Notes: generated by a model from the sequence alone, not told the origin. 64,000 nucleotides of DNA from Strongylocentrotus purpuratus (GCF_000002235.5 NW_022145523.1:186001-250000); one strand, 5' to 3'. Counted from the stretch's first letter, positions 13,123 through 26,368 are shown. Numbers and translations: made by a program.

Positions 13123-13919
13123 TTAATAAACAAAAATAATATTTATATATGTCTCCATACAAACTTTGTTCTTTTTTGAAAATGTTATTTGGCAGTTTTG
13201 CAAATCAACTGAAAATAGACAAGGGCGGGAGAAAATCTGAAATCTGACATCAGAAGAAGTCGAAAGAAGAAAGAAGTACAAGAGAAACTGTAACCTAAAC
13301 AGGCAAGGCAATATACATGACGGCATAATGTTATCAAAACACGACTCTTGACAATATACCGTATGTACAGTGTATGTAAAGACAACAATCTATACGGATG
13401 AAGGAGGGTTTAAAAAAAAGAGTGAACAATAAAAAATGAGAATATGAGCCAGCAGACAACCTCCATTATCTACTTAAAATACCATCAAAACAAGTGTGAT
13501 AGAAGAGATAATGGTGATTAGACGGTTCAGAGATGACAAACAGTGTTAGAAATCATTATAATCAAGATTGCTATCTACTGCAGTGGCTGAATAATCTTTT
13601 ATTCTAAACCTATTTTTAACACCAGTGGACATATATAGATCATATCATTCAGCAGTACTGATACATTCGTCCATTCACAAGATAAGCCAGTACATCGATT
13701 GACTTTTGGGGAGAAAAAAACTTGTCAAAAATCAATTGAAAGGTGATGACTACAAGCAGGATGATACACTATATGTGGGGACAGTGGTATGGACTTGCTT
13801 TGAAATATCTTCTCGAGATTAGTTCTGCATTATTTATACCACATGTGGCATGAATACTTTTCTTTGAAAGTGATCATCAAATTCCCCTTAAACTAGTTAA
13901 ATTTTCTTACAACCTACAG

Positions 13920-14230
13920 ACATCCTTTATTTTTTTACTACCAATTCTAAGCTAAATACAAAGCAGATCATGCCTTGGGCCCCACCTTAGGTGAGAGGAG
14001 AAATAAAACAATATAATATTCAACACTTTCATAACCAAGCTGAGAAAACATTTAACAACAAAAAATAATATTTCATTTAATTTGAAATGTTTACATTTCC
14101 TTATACTACAAATTCTAAGCTAAATGCAAACAAAAGATTGCCTCCAGCACCACCTTTGGTCGTAGGAGGCATAAACAATAAAACATTCAACACTTTCATA
14201 ACCAAGTTGAGAACAAAAATGAAAAAACCA
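13920..14230. repeat. Tandem duplication, ~175-bp unit
   Basis: The phrase AATTCTAAGCTAAATNCAAA followed by a hairpin-like 'gcctccagcaccacctttgg' region and CAACACTTTCATAACCAAG occurs twice, near 13945 and 14110. The middle is a diverged version of the hairpin seen at 30207-30239. Confidence 0.65.
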
Positions 14231-14269
14231 CAATGTTGACTATTACCTTTAATTTGAAATGTCAATACC

Positions 14270-15860
14270 ACTACAGGCCCACTTGACGAGACCTGGCAGC
14301 ACTAGAAACCAACATCTAAGTATTTCAAACATGCACATGATGATAACCTATCACATTCTCTCGTACGAATGAGATACATCCCCTATTCCCCTAATCCTTT
14401 TTCAATTGATACCCCTTGATACAGTTACCAACTAAATTATACCTACCCTATTACCCTTACCAATTTTGTATAATGTTTTAAGTATGAGGAAAATGTATTT
14501 GTCCCGATTTATGTTTCTGGAGAATGTGAATATTTAATCTAACAACTGAAATTATCAGCAAAGGCCCTAATTCAACTAGTCCATCTTTCATTCCAGGGCT
14601 GTTTCATTCTTGAGTTACGACAAACACACAAAGATCAAAAGTTACAAGGGGTATGACAAATTTATTTGTTAACTGTATACTACTTCTACATCAAAGGAAA
14701 TGAGGGAAAGATCAGGAGATAAGCTGCATAAGGGCACGGAAAGGAAATCTCTGTGGAGGTGGCGGCGGTGGTGGTTGGGAGTGGGGATTATGCATTTGCA
14801 CATTTCAACACGCACATGATCACCCAACACATTCCATCATATAAATGAGATGCATTGCCGTATCATATCCCTACTGATTATCTGATGATACCCCCACATA
14901 CCAGCACATTACTTCTACGTCAGAGGCCGATTTAAGAACATAGTTGCTTGGGGTTCTGATGGCAACGTTACTTTGGTGGATCTGTGGTAGTTTTGTGGTG
15001 TTGGTGAATTATTTAGATTAAGTTTCCAATGTACTAATGATTTTAAAGACAGATTGAAGTGTGAAGCTGTTAACCCAATAACAGATAATGTCAATCATTT
15101 TTAAACTAATACCCCCATACACTACTTCTACATCAGAGTTAGAAAAGGATATGAGCTGCTTATGGACAGATTTTTCGTAATGATGGTGTATTATCAATAT
15201 TAACATTTCAAATTAATTTAATTGCATTCTCTCACAATCTCATTTTTTGAACTGATACCCCATACATACCAGCATACTACTTCTACATCAGAGTTAGATA
15301 AGGACCTAAGCAACTTACATGTTACTGGACACAGATGTTTTGTGATGAAGGTGCACTATCAATATGAGTATTTCAATTATGTACATGTACAGGTGTTTAT
15401 AATTTTAAGCACATTCTCTCACAATCTCATTTTCATAATCTAAACCCATGTACATGTATCTCTGCATACTAATTCTACATCCAAGTTTAGATACATGTAT
15501 ATAGATGGATGTTTTTTCATGATGGTGCATTATTGATATGAACATTTCAAACAAATCCAATCACATCCTCTCACAATCTCATTTTCAAACTGATACCCCC
15601 ATACATACATGTACAATCATAATACTTCTACATCAGAGTTAGATAGCGAGCTAAGCTGCTTAAAGGCTACTGCAGAGTGCAGACAGGTGTTTTGAGATGC
15701 CAGTGGACTATAATTAAGAACATTTCAAATATGCATGTATGATTTCAAAGGATTATTCTGACAATCACATTGATAACTCCACATTCCAGCATACTACTTC
15801 TACATCCGAGTTAGATAAGGAGCTATATGAAGCTTATAAAGGCAGATGTTTTTGTAAAGA
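14270..15860. repeat. Degenerate tandem array, ~160-220-bp units
   Basis: The phrase TACTACTTCTACATCAGAGT recurs in variant form near 14685, 14908, 15119, 15278, 15466, 15629 and 15794. It is preceded in most units by CACATTCTCTCACAATCTCA and 'gatacccccatacatac'. Spacing is irregular. The short frames across units are not conserved. Confidence 0.75.
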
Positions 15861-16990
15861 TGGTGCATTATTCAATAAGGCACGTAATCGAAATAAAACC
15901 TATTATTACCACTACCAAGGGAACCAATCAAGTCATTAAGCCCAGGAAGAATGGACGGCAAATCCTGCACTGATTGCAGTTTGTTCGCCCCCGATCAAAT
16001 CTATTCCCCGCCCTATCCCAATTCACATCCTCTTGAAATTCTGCTATGTTGTTGTTTTGTGGGGCATATAACAATAAAAGCGTGAGGGTGTTGCATTGAA
16101 TGTATACAGAAAAGGTATCAAAGATTTGAAACACTCTTCATTCCAATGGATGGGGGGGGGGGGGGTTATTGGTATAGAATTTACTTCCGTGTCTGTAGCC
16201 CTTTATAAACATGTTCAACCTTTTTTCTCATATAATTTCTTTTTCGGTCCCCCTGATCATACTTTCTTTACCTATCAATCAGGTTTCATTACAACACATT
16301 TGTTTTTCTTTGTCTGCCTCCCTTCCTTTCTATTCTCTCAAAAAAGACTTGATGTTGTAATTTGATAGATTCACCTTACACACCCAACTGTGCCACTTGC
16401 TGCCAACATGCATTATCAATAGCTTTAATACATTAACCTTTACATCTGCAAAGTCTTGACTTATCACTAAACATGAAAACAATGTTCCATCACCGCCTCC
16501 TCTTTAATCTCTCTTCCTGGTGCAAATTCACCTCTATTTTTCTCCAAGGCATTTTTTCCACTGTCTTGATCTTTTATTTATTTACCATCTCTGTTTTCAG
16601 TTCACTTTTTACATTTACGCCAGTTTTGCTGGCTGGTTTTGCAACCTGGTGCAGATTTACAATAAGGTTTGTGTTTACAAAAACTTTAAAAAACAAGAAA
16701 AAAAATCAATTGTTCTTTTTTGGAAGTAGAAGTAAATGAACTATATTATGCCTCCAACATCACCACTTGGGCATTTTACCCTATCCATCCCATGTACATG
16801 TACACTGTCTCCCCCTCCCTGCCTATAATCTCTCTCTTTCTTTCTCTCTATTTCTAAATAGTTTGCAAGCCTATAATCTCTCATTTCCCCCCGCAGCTCT
16901 TCTTTTCTCTGGTGCTATGAGTAACAAGCAATTTTGTAAAGAAATCCTCTTGCATGTGTGTTCTATTCAGATGGTGTACATGTACTCCTT
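15861..16990. other. No gene seen
   Basis: AT-rich DNA with pyrimidine-rich patches and a G-run at 16149-16164. The open frames at 16096-16739 are short and phenylalanine/leucine-rich, which reflects T-rich composition. Confidence 0.4.
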
Positions 16991-17371
16991 TAAAGAGAAG
17001 GTTGAGTTCTGGAAGCAGGTGAACAATAATTTGTAATCATTGTTATTATTCAAGTGTGGAAGAACATAAGATTAAAAATGTTCCCTGAAAAGCATGGCTC
17101 TTCAAATATTCTAAATATGGCATGTACATGTAACAGCAGAAAATTCAGGAACAATTTTTATGCCATATGTTTGTGTAGTCCCATATACATCTTTCTGTGT
17201 ACAGTGCTTGTAACTTTACCAAGACTGGGCAAATTTCTTATCATTTTGATGAATCCAGAACCTTGCCGTACACACCAATACATATATGCTAGATGATAAC
17301 CTTTTCTGATCGATTCCACACTGTTTCTTTCACAATGCAATTGCATGACCAGAACTCAACTTTATCTCTAA
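16991..17371 (+). mobile_element. TIR element, copy 1 of a TTAA-flanked family
   Basis: The ends AAAGAGAAGGTTGAGTTCTGG and CCAGAACTCAACTTTATCTC are inverted repeats. A second copy lies inverted at 21067-21470; both share the internal phrase for 'gaacatgttccctgaaaagcatggctcttcaaat'-like sequence. The left flank reads TTTAAAG and the second copy has TTAA on both sides, suggesting a piggyBac-like TTAA target. No transposase is present. Confidence 0.7.
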
Positions 17372-17476
17372 GCTATATCTTGTTACAGCGCAATAAAGAA
17401 ATCAGACACTAGCCTGCAAATACAATTAGTTGCATTGGCCACAAGAAATCTCAAATAAAACCACACCGTTACTACT

Positions 17477-17760
17477 GGGGGGTGTTTCACAAAGATCCTA
17501 TGTCGAACTAATCTCTAAGTCGGACTTAACAATTATGGAAAACCGTTAGCATCTTTGAAAACATTTTGTAAAAGTTATTTCAAAAGGCATAAAGTGTTGA
17601 TTGAAATCATTCCTTTTTTTATATTAATCAAGGAGATTTCATGTTCTTGATGTGGAATTTATGAAAAGTCTAAAATACTTAAGGCTACAAATGGCTCTCC
17701 ATAATGTTTAAGTCACACTTAGAGAGAAGTTCAACTTAGGATCTTTGTGAAACACCCCCC
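17477..17760. mobile_element. Foldback MITE with GGGGGGTGTTTCACAAAGAT ends
   Basis: The 284-bp element has nearly perfect inverted ends of more than 30 bp: GGGGGGTGTTTCACAAAGAT at the left and its complement at the right. The inner part (CTAAGTCGGACTTAAC and AAGTCACACTTAG) continues the pairing. It is non-coding. Confidence 0.85.
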
Positions 17761-18030
17761 TGGTACTGTATCTCAGATAATTAGCTTACGAGAAGCTGGA
17801 TGGCAGAATGATTTCAAACACCTAGCAAACATACTGAAATGTTCAACTGCAGAATAATGCATTCACACTAATCATAAATACGCAGAACACAATCGCAGCA
17901 ACTTTCGAAACATGAACCTAAGGCGATATAAATCGCCTTGTGTGTCACTCACTGTTATGTGTGAACATGACACTGAGATATCACGGTATCCAAACATGAT
18001 TGCTGTAGAATGTACAACACGGCATTGATA

Positions 18031-18243
18031 TATTTTCGTAACGTAATCAAATTTAATGCACAAATCTTTGTAAAGTGCCTCGTTTCAATTTATCTTATTC
18101 ATTCGTTACAAATAATTGTATTTCACTGCTTAGAATGCAAATTGCATACATTCTGTGTTTTTAGGTGGGAGAAGACAAAGTGTTTGTCCCACCTAGCAAT
18201 TTTGTTTGCATTTGTCCATTAAATTTGATTCCATTACGAAAGT
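18031..18243. mobile_element. MITE with TTTCGTAA ends and an internal hairpin
   Basis: The left end TTTTCGTAACGTAATCAAAT and right end ATTTGATTCCATTACGAAAG are inverted. A second stem, AGGTGGGA/TCCCACCT, lies at 18163-18194. Related ends occur near 32031-32075 and in the composite at 40540-41215. Confidence 0.75.
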
Positions 18244-19685
18244 GGCATACTGCTCTATGAAAAAGTCTGTACAGTGTATCATTACTCCATGCACAAAAGC
18301 AAGTAATACCCCATTACAAGAAAAGATGCTGATTGTAAATTGAGCTGTTTTCTCGAGCTTCCTTTCATTCCCACCTGCGGTAACAAAAACCAATTTTGAT
18401 AATGGAAATTCCAAAGGAGCTAGGAATGCCTTTTTTTCTGTACAGGTCTTTTTCTGATTTTCTTTTACAGCCATCTTTCTGTTGCACAGTACTTTCTTTT
18501 TTATTCACAAACTCGCACTGGAGATTAAATTCATACCCAAAATAAGCAAAGCCTTAAAGCAGCACCTGACAAAAAAGATCATGAACGAGATTATAATTGC
18601 AACACCTCGAATTCATAAATAAGTTGAATATTTTACACTGAACCCCACTTGTAGGTCATTTAATAACAACATAATTATACTGAATATAAACAGAGTTCTG
18701 CTAACATTAGGACCATTGAATAGGAAATAAGAAAAGTGATAGCTCTATCAAAGGATGAAAATTAGGAGATCATTTACCAGCATCTTGTCTTGGAAATGCC
18801 CTTTTCTGTAGGGACCAACTTAGCCATCAATTTGGGAATTCGGTATTTCAAGCAATACATTTTTTGCTTTTGATGATTTTGTTTTTCCACTAAGAAACAA
18901 TTTTATTGGCTATGTGCTGCCCTCTTGTTGCTTTGAAAGGGGAAACCACATTTGTTAATTGTTGTATACAGTAGTAGAGCATTTGAGGACAGCTAGTTAG
19001 AAGTTTTTACTGTGACTACAACCCCTGTATATTGGTTCGGGAGTACAGGGTTACTTGTATGGTATATACTTGAACATAGGATGAGTGCTGAAACTTACCT
19101 CCTGAAGAGATAACCTGATAAATTACAAGTTTTCGCTGTAACCATATCAGTTCAGGAGTATGGGGTTTTATAATTGAACATTGGATGAGTGCTGAAACTT
19201 ACCTTCTTGAGAGGAGACATGGATGGTAGGCAGGACATTCTGTCTTGATTGTATTGAAGCACTAAAGCTTACACGGGACACACTCACAAGTTTAGTCCGA
19301 CACCAAAATTCTTCTTTATCCTTTGGATGTATGCTCAAAAAAACTTTAAAGCATTCAGAATTATTTCATCAATCTCCATGAAGTTGGTCTTTACAAAATG
19401 CCAAGTCGCTTCTCTTCGCTGACAGTGACAATGCACACTTTTTATGCATTGAGAAGAATCAGCTGCAAATTGTAGAAGGATTACTCAGTCCAGTCTCTAG
19501 CAGAAAAAAACTTGTTACTTCCTACTCAAATCCTAGAATATATATCAGCAATTCAACAAGTAATATTGAACAAGAGCTTTGTATAGTAGTCAGCCAACAC
19601 GTGGATGATAAATTGTCACAAGTTAATAACTCTAAAGAAGACCAACATCTGAATACGAGAAGAGAACATACTATTGGGTGGCTCT
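18244..19685. other. No gene seen; one ~105-bp tandem duplication
   Basis: The segment near 19075-19110 (GATGAGTGCTGAAACTTACC) is repeated near 19180-19205. On the minus strand each copy presents a GTAAGT donor-like site. The surrounding sequence is a duplication rather than a convincing exon pair. No other coding signal is seen. Confidence 0.4.
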
Positions 19686-20113
19686 TTTTAAGCCCCTCCT
19701 AAACACTGGGGTGATGTTGATCTGAAACTTGAAAGCCTTGTTTACCAATGTTTCATGGCAACAAAATAGATTGTCTAAGGTGTGTCCAGTCTAGCAACAA
19801 AACAGTGGTATGTTGTTTGAAAACAGAAGATAAGCCCCTCTTCCACGCTGGTGTAATGTTTATCTGAAACTTGAAAGCCTTGTTTACCAATATTTAATGA
19901 CGAGCTCTATAGATTGTCTGAGGTGTGCCCAGTCTAGCAACAAAACAGTGGAATGTTGTTTCACAACAGAAGATAAGCCCCTCCTCCACAATGGTGTGAT
20001 GTTTATCTGAAACTTGAAAGCCTTGTTTACCAATGTTTCATGGCAACACAATGCATTGTCTGAGGTGTGTCCAGTCTAGCAACAAAACAGTGGAATGTTG
20101 TTTGCCAACATAA
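19686..20113. repeat. Tandem array, ~141-bp unit, three copies
   Basis: AAGCCCCTCCTNCACNNTGG starts units near 19690, 19832 and 19974. Each unit contains CTGAAACTTGAAAGCCTTG and GTCCAGTCTAGCAACAAAAC. Units are highly similar, so the array is fairly young. Related phrases occur at 28560-28600. Confidence 0.85.
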
Positions 20114-21066
20114 AGTCTATGCTGAAGCGGCTGAATAAGTTGTTATGCCAAAAACTTAAACAAAGGCGTTTTTTCCAGTAGATTAGTTTACAAATGTATT
20201 CAAATTTACAAACCTTTTTACCTGGGACTGTATTGAAATACTATTGGATTCACATGTTGTGTTATTGTATTTAAAATGTCTCAATGTACAGTATGTTGGA
20301 TACATTAGCTACTGCTTTGTAAGTATGCATGGTATGCACCTGTCTTTTGTTACATTCTACATTTAGTAGAAAATTTGAATATATATGTGAACTGGTCTAT
20401 TTGAATGCAATAAATTACAACAAATAATGGTCAACAAATTCTTGTCCACATCAACCTTTTCATTTGTCATAAAGCTGGATGTATGTACACTAGTTTTGCA
20501 ATGTCGGGTAAATGTCTTATGCATGTGTATAATATATGCATAAGATTTATGAAATTGGGGAAGACTGATTTATTGAAGCATCAATTATCAAACATGCCAG
20601 TAATATTACCTGGTGACTTGTTTTGAAAGTACTACTTTTGATCAGCATACATGTACCTAATAACAATACATATTACACAGTACATGTATATAATTTAAAT
20701 GCAATCAAAGCTATTGAGGAAATTATTGCATTTTACTACACTGTAGTCTTAACGTATTTACATATATAAATGTCCTGTGAGTCTGTGAAATGACCTAAAA
20801 GCAAACAATCTTTCTCTCATGCACTAGCTATTAATTATCCCAATAAATAATACCACTAACACGAGAGGGCACTATACCACTCCTGGTAGAACTAGGGAAT
20901 TAAAACTGATTTGGAGTACAAACTGGAATGAGTAGAGGTTTAGTTTTAATCTTGAGTTTCCTGTAAAATAGTCTTTGCTTTAAAACAAGATATGCACAAA
21001 CACAGAAGAACATTATGAAAGGAATCAAAAGTTATTTTACCATGTTTAGATCTAAATTTTTGTTTA
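20114..21066. other. No gene seen
   Basis: AT-rich DNA without recognisable exon, RNA gene or complete element. Confidence 0.4.
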
Positions 21067-21470
21067 TTAAAGATGAAGTTGAGTTCTGGTCATGCGATTG
21101 CATTGTGAAAGAAACAGTGTGGAACCGACCAGAAAAGGTTGATCATCTAGCATATAAGAATTTTTGTGTATTGCAAGGTTCTGGAAAGACTGGAATCATC
21201 AAAATGATAAGAAATGTGGCCAAGTCTTGGTAAAATTACAAACACTTGCACAGAAAGATGTATATGGGACTACACGAACACGTGGCGTAAAAAGCCGGTC
21301 CCCCGATTTTTATGATGTTACATACATATTTAGAATATGAAGGCATTTGAAGAGCCATGCTTTTCAGGGAACATGTCTTAACCGATGTTCTTCCACACTT
21401 GCATAATAAGAATGAGTAATGCTCACAAACTATTTTTCACCTCTTCCCAGAACTCAACCTTCTCTTTAAG
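21067..21470 (-). mobile_element. TIR element, copy 2 of the family at 16991
   Basis: The inverted counterpart of 16991-17371, with ends TTAAAGATGAAGTTGAGTTC and CTCAACCTTCTCTTTAA. The TTAA tetranucleotide is present at both boundaries. It carries a short extra segment in the middle compared with copy 1. Confidence 0.7.
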
Positions 21471-21612
21471 TTAGTATTTTTTTTTACGGGATGTAGGGAC
21501 AATCTTTGGAAGTGATGAAAACTTAAGAGTTTTCCACATCAAGCAATCCATCACTATGTCAGACAAAACAATATTGCTCTTTTTGTTTCATTGAGACAAT
21601 AGGATCAAGCCT

Positions 21613-21668
21613 CCCCCCCCCCCCCCCCACACACACACACACACACACACATACACACCACCACCACC
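21613..21668. repeat. Poly-C plus (CA)n microsatellite
   Basis: A C-run of about 17 bases is followed by about 12 CA units and a few CAC units. Confidence 0.95.
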
Positions 21669-22149
21669 GCCAATTCTCCCTCCTTCTCTAGTCTCTACAC
21701 TGTATGTTTCTGACTCTTTCCCAATTTCGTTTACTATGCATCCCCCAGTCAAATTCTCCTGTCTTGACTCCTGACTGAATATTCAAAAAGAAAAATCATC
21801 ACATTTCTTTCCAGAACTGCTGATATCAGGAGCCTAACAGCCAATTCGATCATAGCTCTAACTTACAGAGTTAAAAAGAGCTCTGGTCCCAGAAAAACAA
21901 AATATAGATTAGCTCAAACATATATAGAAATTGCTGTGAGTGAATACAATTTTTATGAGCTATTCTCCAAAGAGCTGCTGTTGAATTTTTTTTTAAATTG
22001 TCTCCTCTCTAAATACATGTAATCCTTTGAATTTTCATCCATCAAGGGTGATTTTTAAAATTACTTATACAAACATTTGTAAGGAATACTTCAGAAATTA
22101 ATGGTAATTGAGGCATAATCTCACACTTGATTGCAGTTTTCATGAGATA

Positions 22150-22795
22150 TATCTACTTCACTTCAAAATGGCGGTAATTTCATCTTCTCAATCAAAGCTT
22201 CTTTTCTTTAAAGAGCTTCCATCGTATTTTGAAGCTAGCACACTCGGAAACACTGCAACTCCAAAGTGGCAGTAATTTTATCTTTTCAATCATAGCTTTT
22301 TTTGTTAAAAAGTTTACATCATATTTTGAAGCTAGCACACTCGGAAACACTGCAACTTCAAAGTGGCAGTAATTTCATCTTCTCAATCATAGCTTTTTTC
22401 AAAGAGCATCCAACATATTTTGAAGCTAACAGTAACCCACTCAGAAGCACTGGAACTGCAAAGGGGCAGTAATTTCATCTTCTCAATCATAGCTATTTTA
22501 AGAGCTTCCCAAATATTTTGAAGCTAGCACACTCGGAAACACTGCAACTCCAAAGAGGCAGTAATTTCATCTTCTCAATCATAGCTATTTTAAGAGCTTC
22601 TCAAATACTTTAAAGCTAGCACACTCTGAAGCACTGCAACTGCAAAGGGGCAGTAATTTCATCTTCTCAATCATAGCTTTTTTAAAGAGCTTCCAACATA
22701 TTTTGAAGCTAATACACTCGGAAACACTACAACTCCAAAGTGGAAGTAATTTCATCTTCTCAATCATAGCTTTTTAAGAGCTTCCAACATATTCT
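22150..22795. repeat. Tandem array, ~97-bp unit, seven copies
   Basis: TAATTTCATCTTCTCAATCA starts units at about 22174, 22273, 22369, 22470, 22562, 22654 and 22747. Each unit has a GAAGCTAGCACACTC segment and ends GCAACTNCAAAGNGGCAG. Unit lengths vary from about 92 to 101 bp through indels in a T-run, so no reading frame is maintained. Confidence 0.85.
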
Positions 22796-23400
22796 GAATT
22801 ATTTACTACAAGTACATTATTGTAGCTCCTCTCCTGTCCCTCTCCTGTCCCTCTCCTCCCCTAGCCGCATCCCACACCCCATAAATCTCTCTCTCTCTCT
22901 CTCTATCTCCCCCCTTTGTCAGTCTCCCCCTACTCTTGAAAGTGTAACCCATCACCATCTCATCTCCCACAGATTGGATCGTCTTCATTTCCATCCCAAC
23001 CCCAGGCATTGAACTAGATTCTCATCATGAAACATGATCTGCCTGATAACATACATTTCAATAGGATATGTTCACACAAGGACCATCAGCTTAACCAATC
23101 AACTACTGAATTCATTCATTGCCATAGGCTTAATACAGGGGCCACCTTGTTCCAATAGGCAATGGGTTATCAACAAGATGGTGTATCCTCAAAGTTAATC
23201 GCATCCCCATGGCTCCTTTTGGGACTCCCACTGATCATTGTCATCATGCTAACCTTAAATCAAACTCAAATTGGCAACTCTGTGACGTATATTGCGAGCT
23301 CCCCTCCCATTTGCTCTATACTAAAAGTTCAGAAATTGCATCCCCATGGCACGTAACTTCATTCGAGGACTCCCACTGACCATAGTCATCATGCTAACCT

Positions 23401-23515
23401 TAAAGGGGAAGTCCACCCTGATATTAAGTTGGTTTTAATAGAAGCAGAAAACTGAGAGCGACAGGTCAGTGAAAATTTGAGAAAAATCCGATTGAAAATA
23501 AGAAAGCTATTAATT
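23401..23515 (+). repeat. Dispersed repeat, copy 2 of 2017-2120
   Basis: It shares CCACCCTGATATTAAGTTG and downstream sequence with the copy near 2017, including GATTGAAAATAAGAAAG. Boundaries are approximate. Confidence 0.6.
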
Positions 23516-24719
23516 CTTTCAAGTTGCGATCAATCAAACTGAAAATGGTAACTCTGTGACATACCCCTTGAGCTCCCCACCAATTTGCTTGGTTCTAAAA
23601 TTTCAGAAATTTCTTTTTTTTTGCCCTAAAGAAAATTTCCAGTCATACATGCACCATGTACACCCTAAATGTAATTGTTGCAAATATGTTTTATACAAGC
23701 CCTGCATGAAACATATTTATAGTAAACTAAACTTAAAGTTTTGTAAATAATTGTGTCCCCTGGTCCCTAACTACAAGATAACCTTAGAGCTAAAAACCAT
23801 GACCTACGCGTCACTGAAAGTGTACCCCAGACAAATTATTTATGAATAGTAAGAATGTTTAAAATCAACCTTTAAAAAAACCCACCTTTACCTGGCATTT
23901 TAAAGCCCAGCGATTAAGGAGTATGAATAAAACAAAGAAAAACATAAAACTGCAATTACCAGACTGTCGTATTAACCTACATGTACCCAGCATGAGATAA
24001 ATCAGAATGGATTTATTTAACCCTGAGTGGGTGCGAGAGAACCTGAGGGGGCTAGAAAGACTCTTTCCTAAATACTAATGGCCTCCGGGTAAGAGTTCTG
24101 GTAAAGACGGTATATAAATTCAGATTAGTCAAGATAAAATATACATTGAAAAATCAATGACTACTAATGATCTGTCATATGATTTTAAGTAGAAAATGTA
24201 TAACAGGGGAGTAAAAAGCCAGTTATTTCAGTATTTATCCAGACTTTTTATTAGAAATGGTCTTGAATCTTCAAATGTGCATGTTTTTAAAGCTTTTTAT
24301 TGAAAGTTGTTTTCAGCAAGTTTAAATTTGTTCATATTGAATTTGTCTACAATACAGTTATAATAACCTCCTATATGACAAACTAATCAGAAATTCATCT
24401 TACATAAACATTGTACATCGTGTAATTTCTGTCATACTGCCCTGTAGTCTTCAAAAATCAGGACAAAAAACAAGAACAAAACATAGAAATCAGAATTATA
24501 TCTCAAATTCTGTTGTTCTGGTCTTTAAAAAATATTTAAAATAATGAAAAAAAATTCTGCACACAATTCTATTTCACCTTCTATTGTAAAGGTTGATAAT
24601 ATTTTTAAAAATAAAAACAACATTTGCATATTTGATAAACTGTTCAAATTGCACCTCAACTTCTCAAGTGAACTTTCCCACTCCTGAACTACATGTACTA
24701 GAACTCAAATTTAGCTTTA
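23516..24719. other. No gene seen
   Basis: AT-rich sequence with fragments of dispersed repeats (the phrase for 'actctgtgacatac' and 'gagctcccc' occurs near 23278 and again near 23552). No exon is recognised. Confidence 0.4.
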
Positions 24720-24935
24720 CACCGGTGTGTTGGCTCCATCAGTAGAGCGTCCGCCTCACAACCAGGAGGTCGTGGGTTCGAACCCCGGCCGCGTCATACC
24801 AAAAGACGTTAAAAGACGGGAGTTGCTGCCACCTTGTTTGGCATTCTATAAGGGATAGAGCAACATCAATCTGGCGCTGCTCAGTGGCTGCCGGGCTCAC
24901 GCATAATTGGGCAAAAAGAATTTCCTTTTTTGGTA
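24720..24935 (+). mobile_element. tRNA-derived SINE, full-length 5' end
   Basis: The head has RNA polymerase III promoter boxes: an A box (TGGCTCCATCAGTAGAGCG) and a B box (GGGTTCGAACCCC) in tRNA spacing, with a tRNA-like anticodon arm between them. It is followed by a non-tRNA body (AAAAGACGGGAGTTGCTGCC and CAGTGGCTGCCGGGCTCACG). A 5'-truncated copy lies on the minus strand at 40369-40521. The body shows this is a SINE and not a functional tRNA gene. Confidence 0.85.
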
Positions 24936-25919
24936 TAACTTCTTTTTTTTTTAAGTAGAGACAACAATGATTAACAAGAATGAACCATGCAACATATTAT
25001 TCTCCTAAACCCAATAAAGCTCAGCCTCAGCACAAGGTATCATTTAAAACACATTTTTTTTTCTTGAAACAAGGATAGAGTATTCATTTCATTCAATATT
25101 CATTTTGCAAAAGGATGTCCAAATTATACACACGATAGAATGACCAAGTAGTTGAGAACAATAAAGTATTTCCAAAAAAATGTACGGAAAACAAATGTAA
25201 TTTTTAGGACATTTAAGATTTATACAAAAATCATTACAATTGCTGTTTAGGTCAATTCAAATATGTTTTCAATCCATTGAAAACACATGGCATACAATCA
25301 TACACATGTACAGTATGTATCTTACACTTAAATGAAATATGGAAATAAACTTATAGACATCTACACTTGCCTACATGTGAACATGTACATACTACATGTA
25401 CATTAACAGAAATTTTAGTCTCGGTCAAAACATTTGATATAATTTTTTTTTTTTTACTACATGTACATACCTTCCTGTTTGTCTTTCATTTCTGGATATG
25501 TCTTTATTTTTTTCCAGTTAATGCAATTCATGCCCATTATTGCCATTAACAAAATTTAGGAATCTACAAAGTAAGAATCAGTGGCTGCCTGGATTGAACA
25601 GGATCCTTGTCAAATGCCAGAGAACATCTAAAGAAAATACACTATACAATATAAGATATGGCTCATCTATGTATTTATTTCTTTAAAAGTTTAAACAGAC
25701 TTTATTACCCCATAAAGTTAGCATCATAAGCCTCCACCTGAACTTTATATGACAAGTCCGAAAGTTGAGCTACAGTACGTGACAATATCGCGAGATTCGA
25801 AGTGGAAAAGACATAAATATTCTTGTTTATACTGGACGTGCCTAAAAAGATTGGTAACTAAAAAGTGTGAGAAAAGAGAAGAAAAAAAATCAAAATACCG
25901 GGTAATATTTCTTTAAGAC
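24936..25919. other. No gene seen
   Basis: AT-rich DNA with several ACATGTA motifs (25370-25470). No exon is recognised. Confidence 0.4.
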
Positions 25920-25929
25920 ATGCTTATGT

Positions 25930-26308
25930 ATTTTAATTGTCTCTCTCTCATTAGCCTTCTCTCCTTCATGTCTCAATATCTTTCTTTTCCCCTTCTTCCT
26001 TCATATCTCTTGTCTAACCCTCCCTTCTCTCTTCAATCTATTTCATCTTCTCTTCTTTCTTATTTGTCTCTCTCATCCCCTTCATCCCTCCCCCTCTTCC
26101 TCTATTGTTCACTATCTCACTTATTCCAGTGCTCCTCTGTCACTGCATCCCTCCTCTTGCCTTCCAATCCCTCCTTTAGCAATCTTCTCTCTCCTTCCAA
26201 GCCCTCCACTGTCTTCCATCCCTCCATTCCTCATTCTCCCATCCCTTCTCCCTCTTCCCATCCCTCCTCTCCTCCCTCTCTAACCCACCCTTCTTTCTCT
26301 TCCCCATC

Positions 26309-26368
<60 letters not shown>

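Noticed and set aside
18775-18835. 28-bp minus-strand mini-exon with phase matching exon Z
   Set aside because: Too short to support; one-in-three phase match and no family evidence.
19020-19215. Two minus-strand mini-exons with GTAAGT donors that could extend the unidentified gene
   Set aside because: The pair is explained by a tandem duplication, acceptors are weak, and phase agreement of such short pieces is easily by chance.
22150-22795. Regularly repeated units considered as a CRISPR-like array
   Set aside because: Units are ~97 bp with no constant-repeat/variable-spacer pattern, in a eukaryotic genome; ordinary tandem repeat.
24722-24797. Possible functional tRNA gene
   Set aside because: A and B boxes are present, but the sequence runs into a SINE body also found at 40369-40521, and the acceptor stem is poor.
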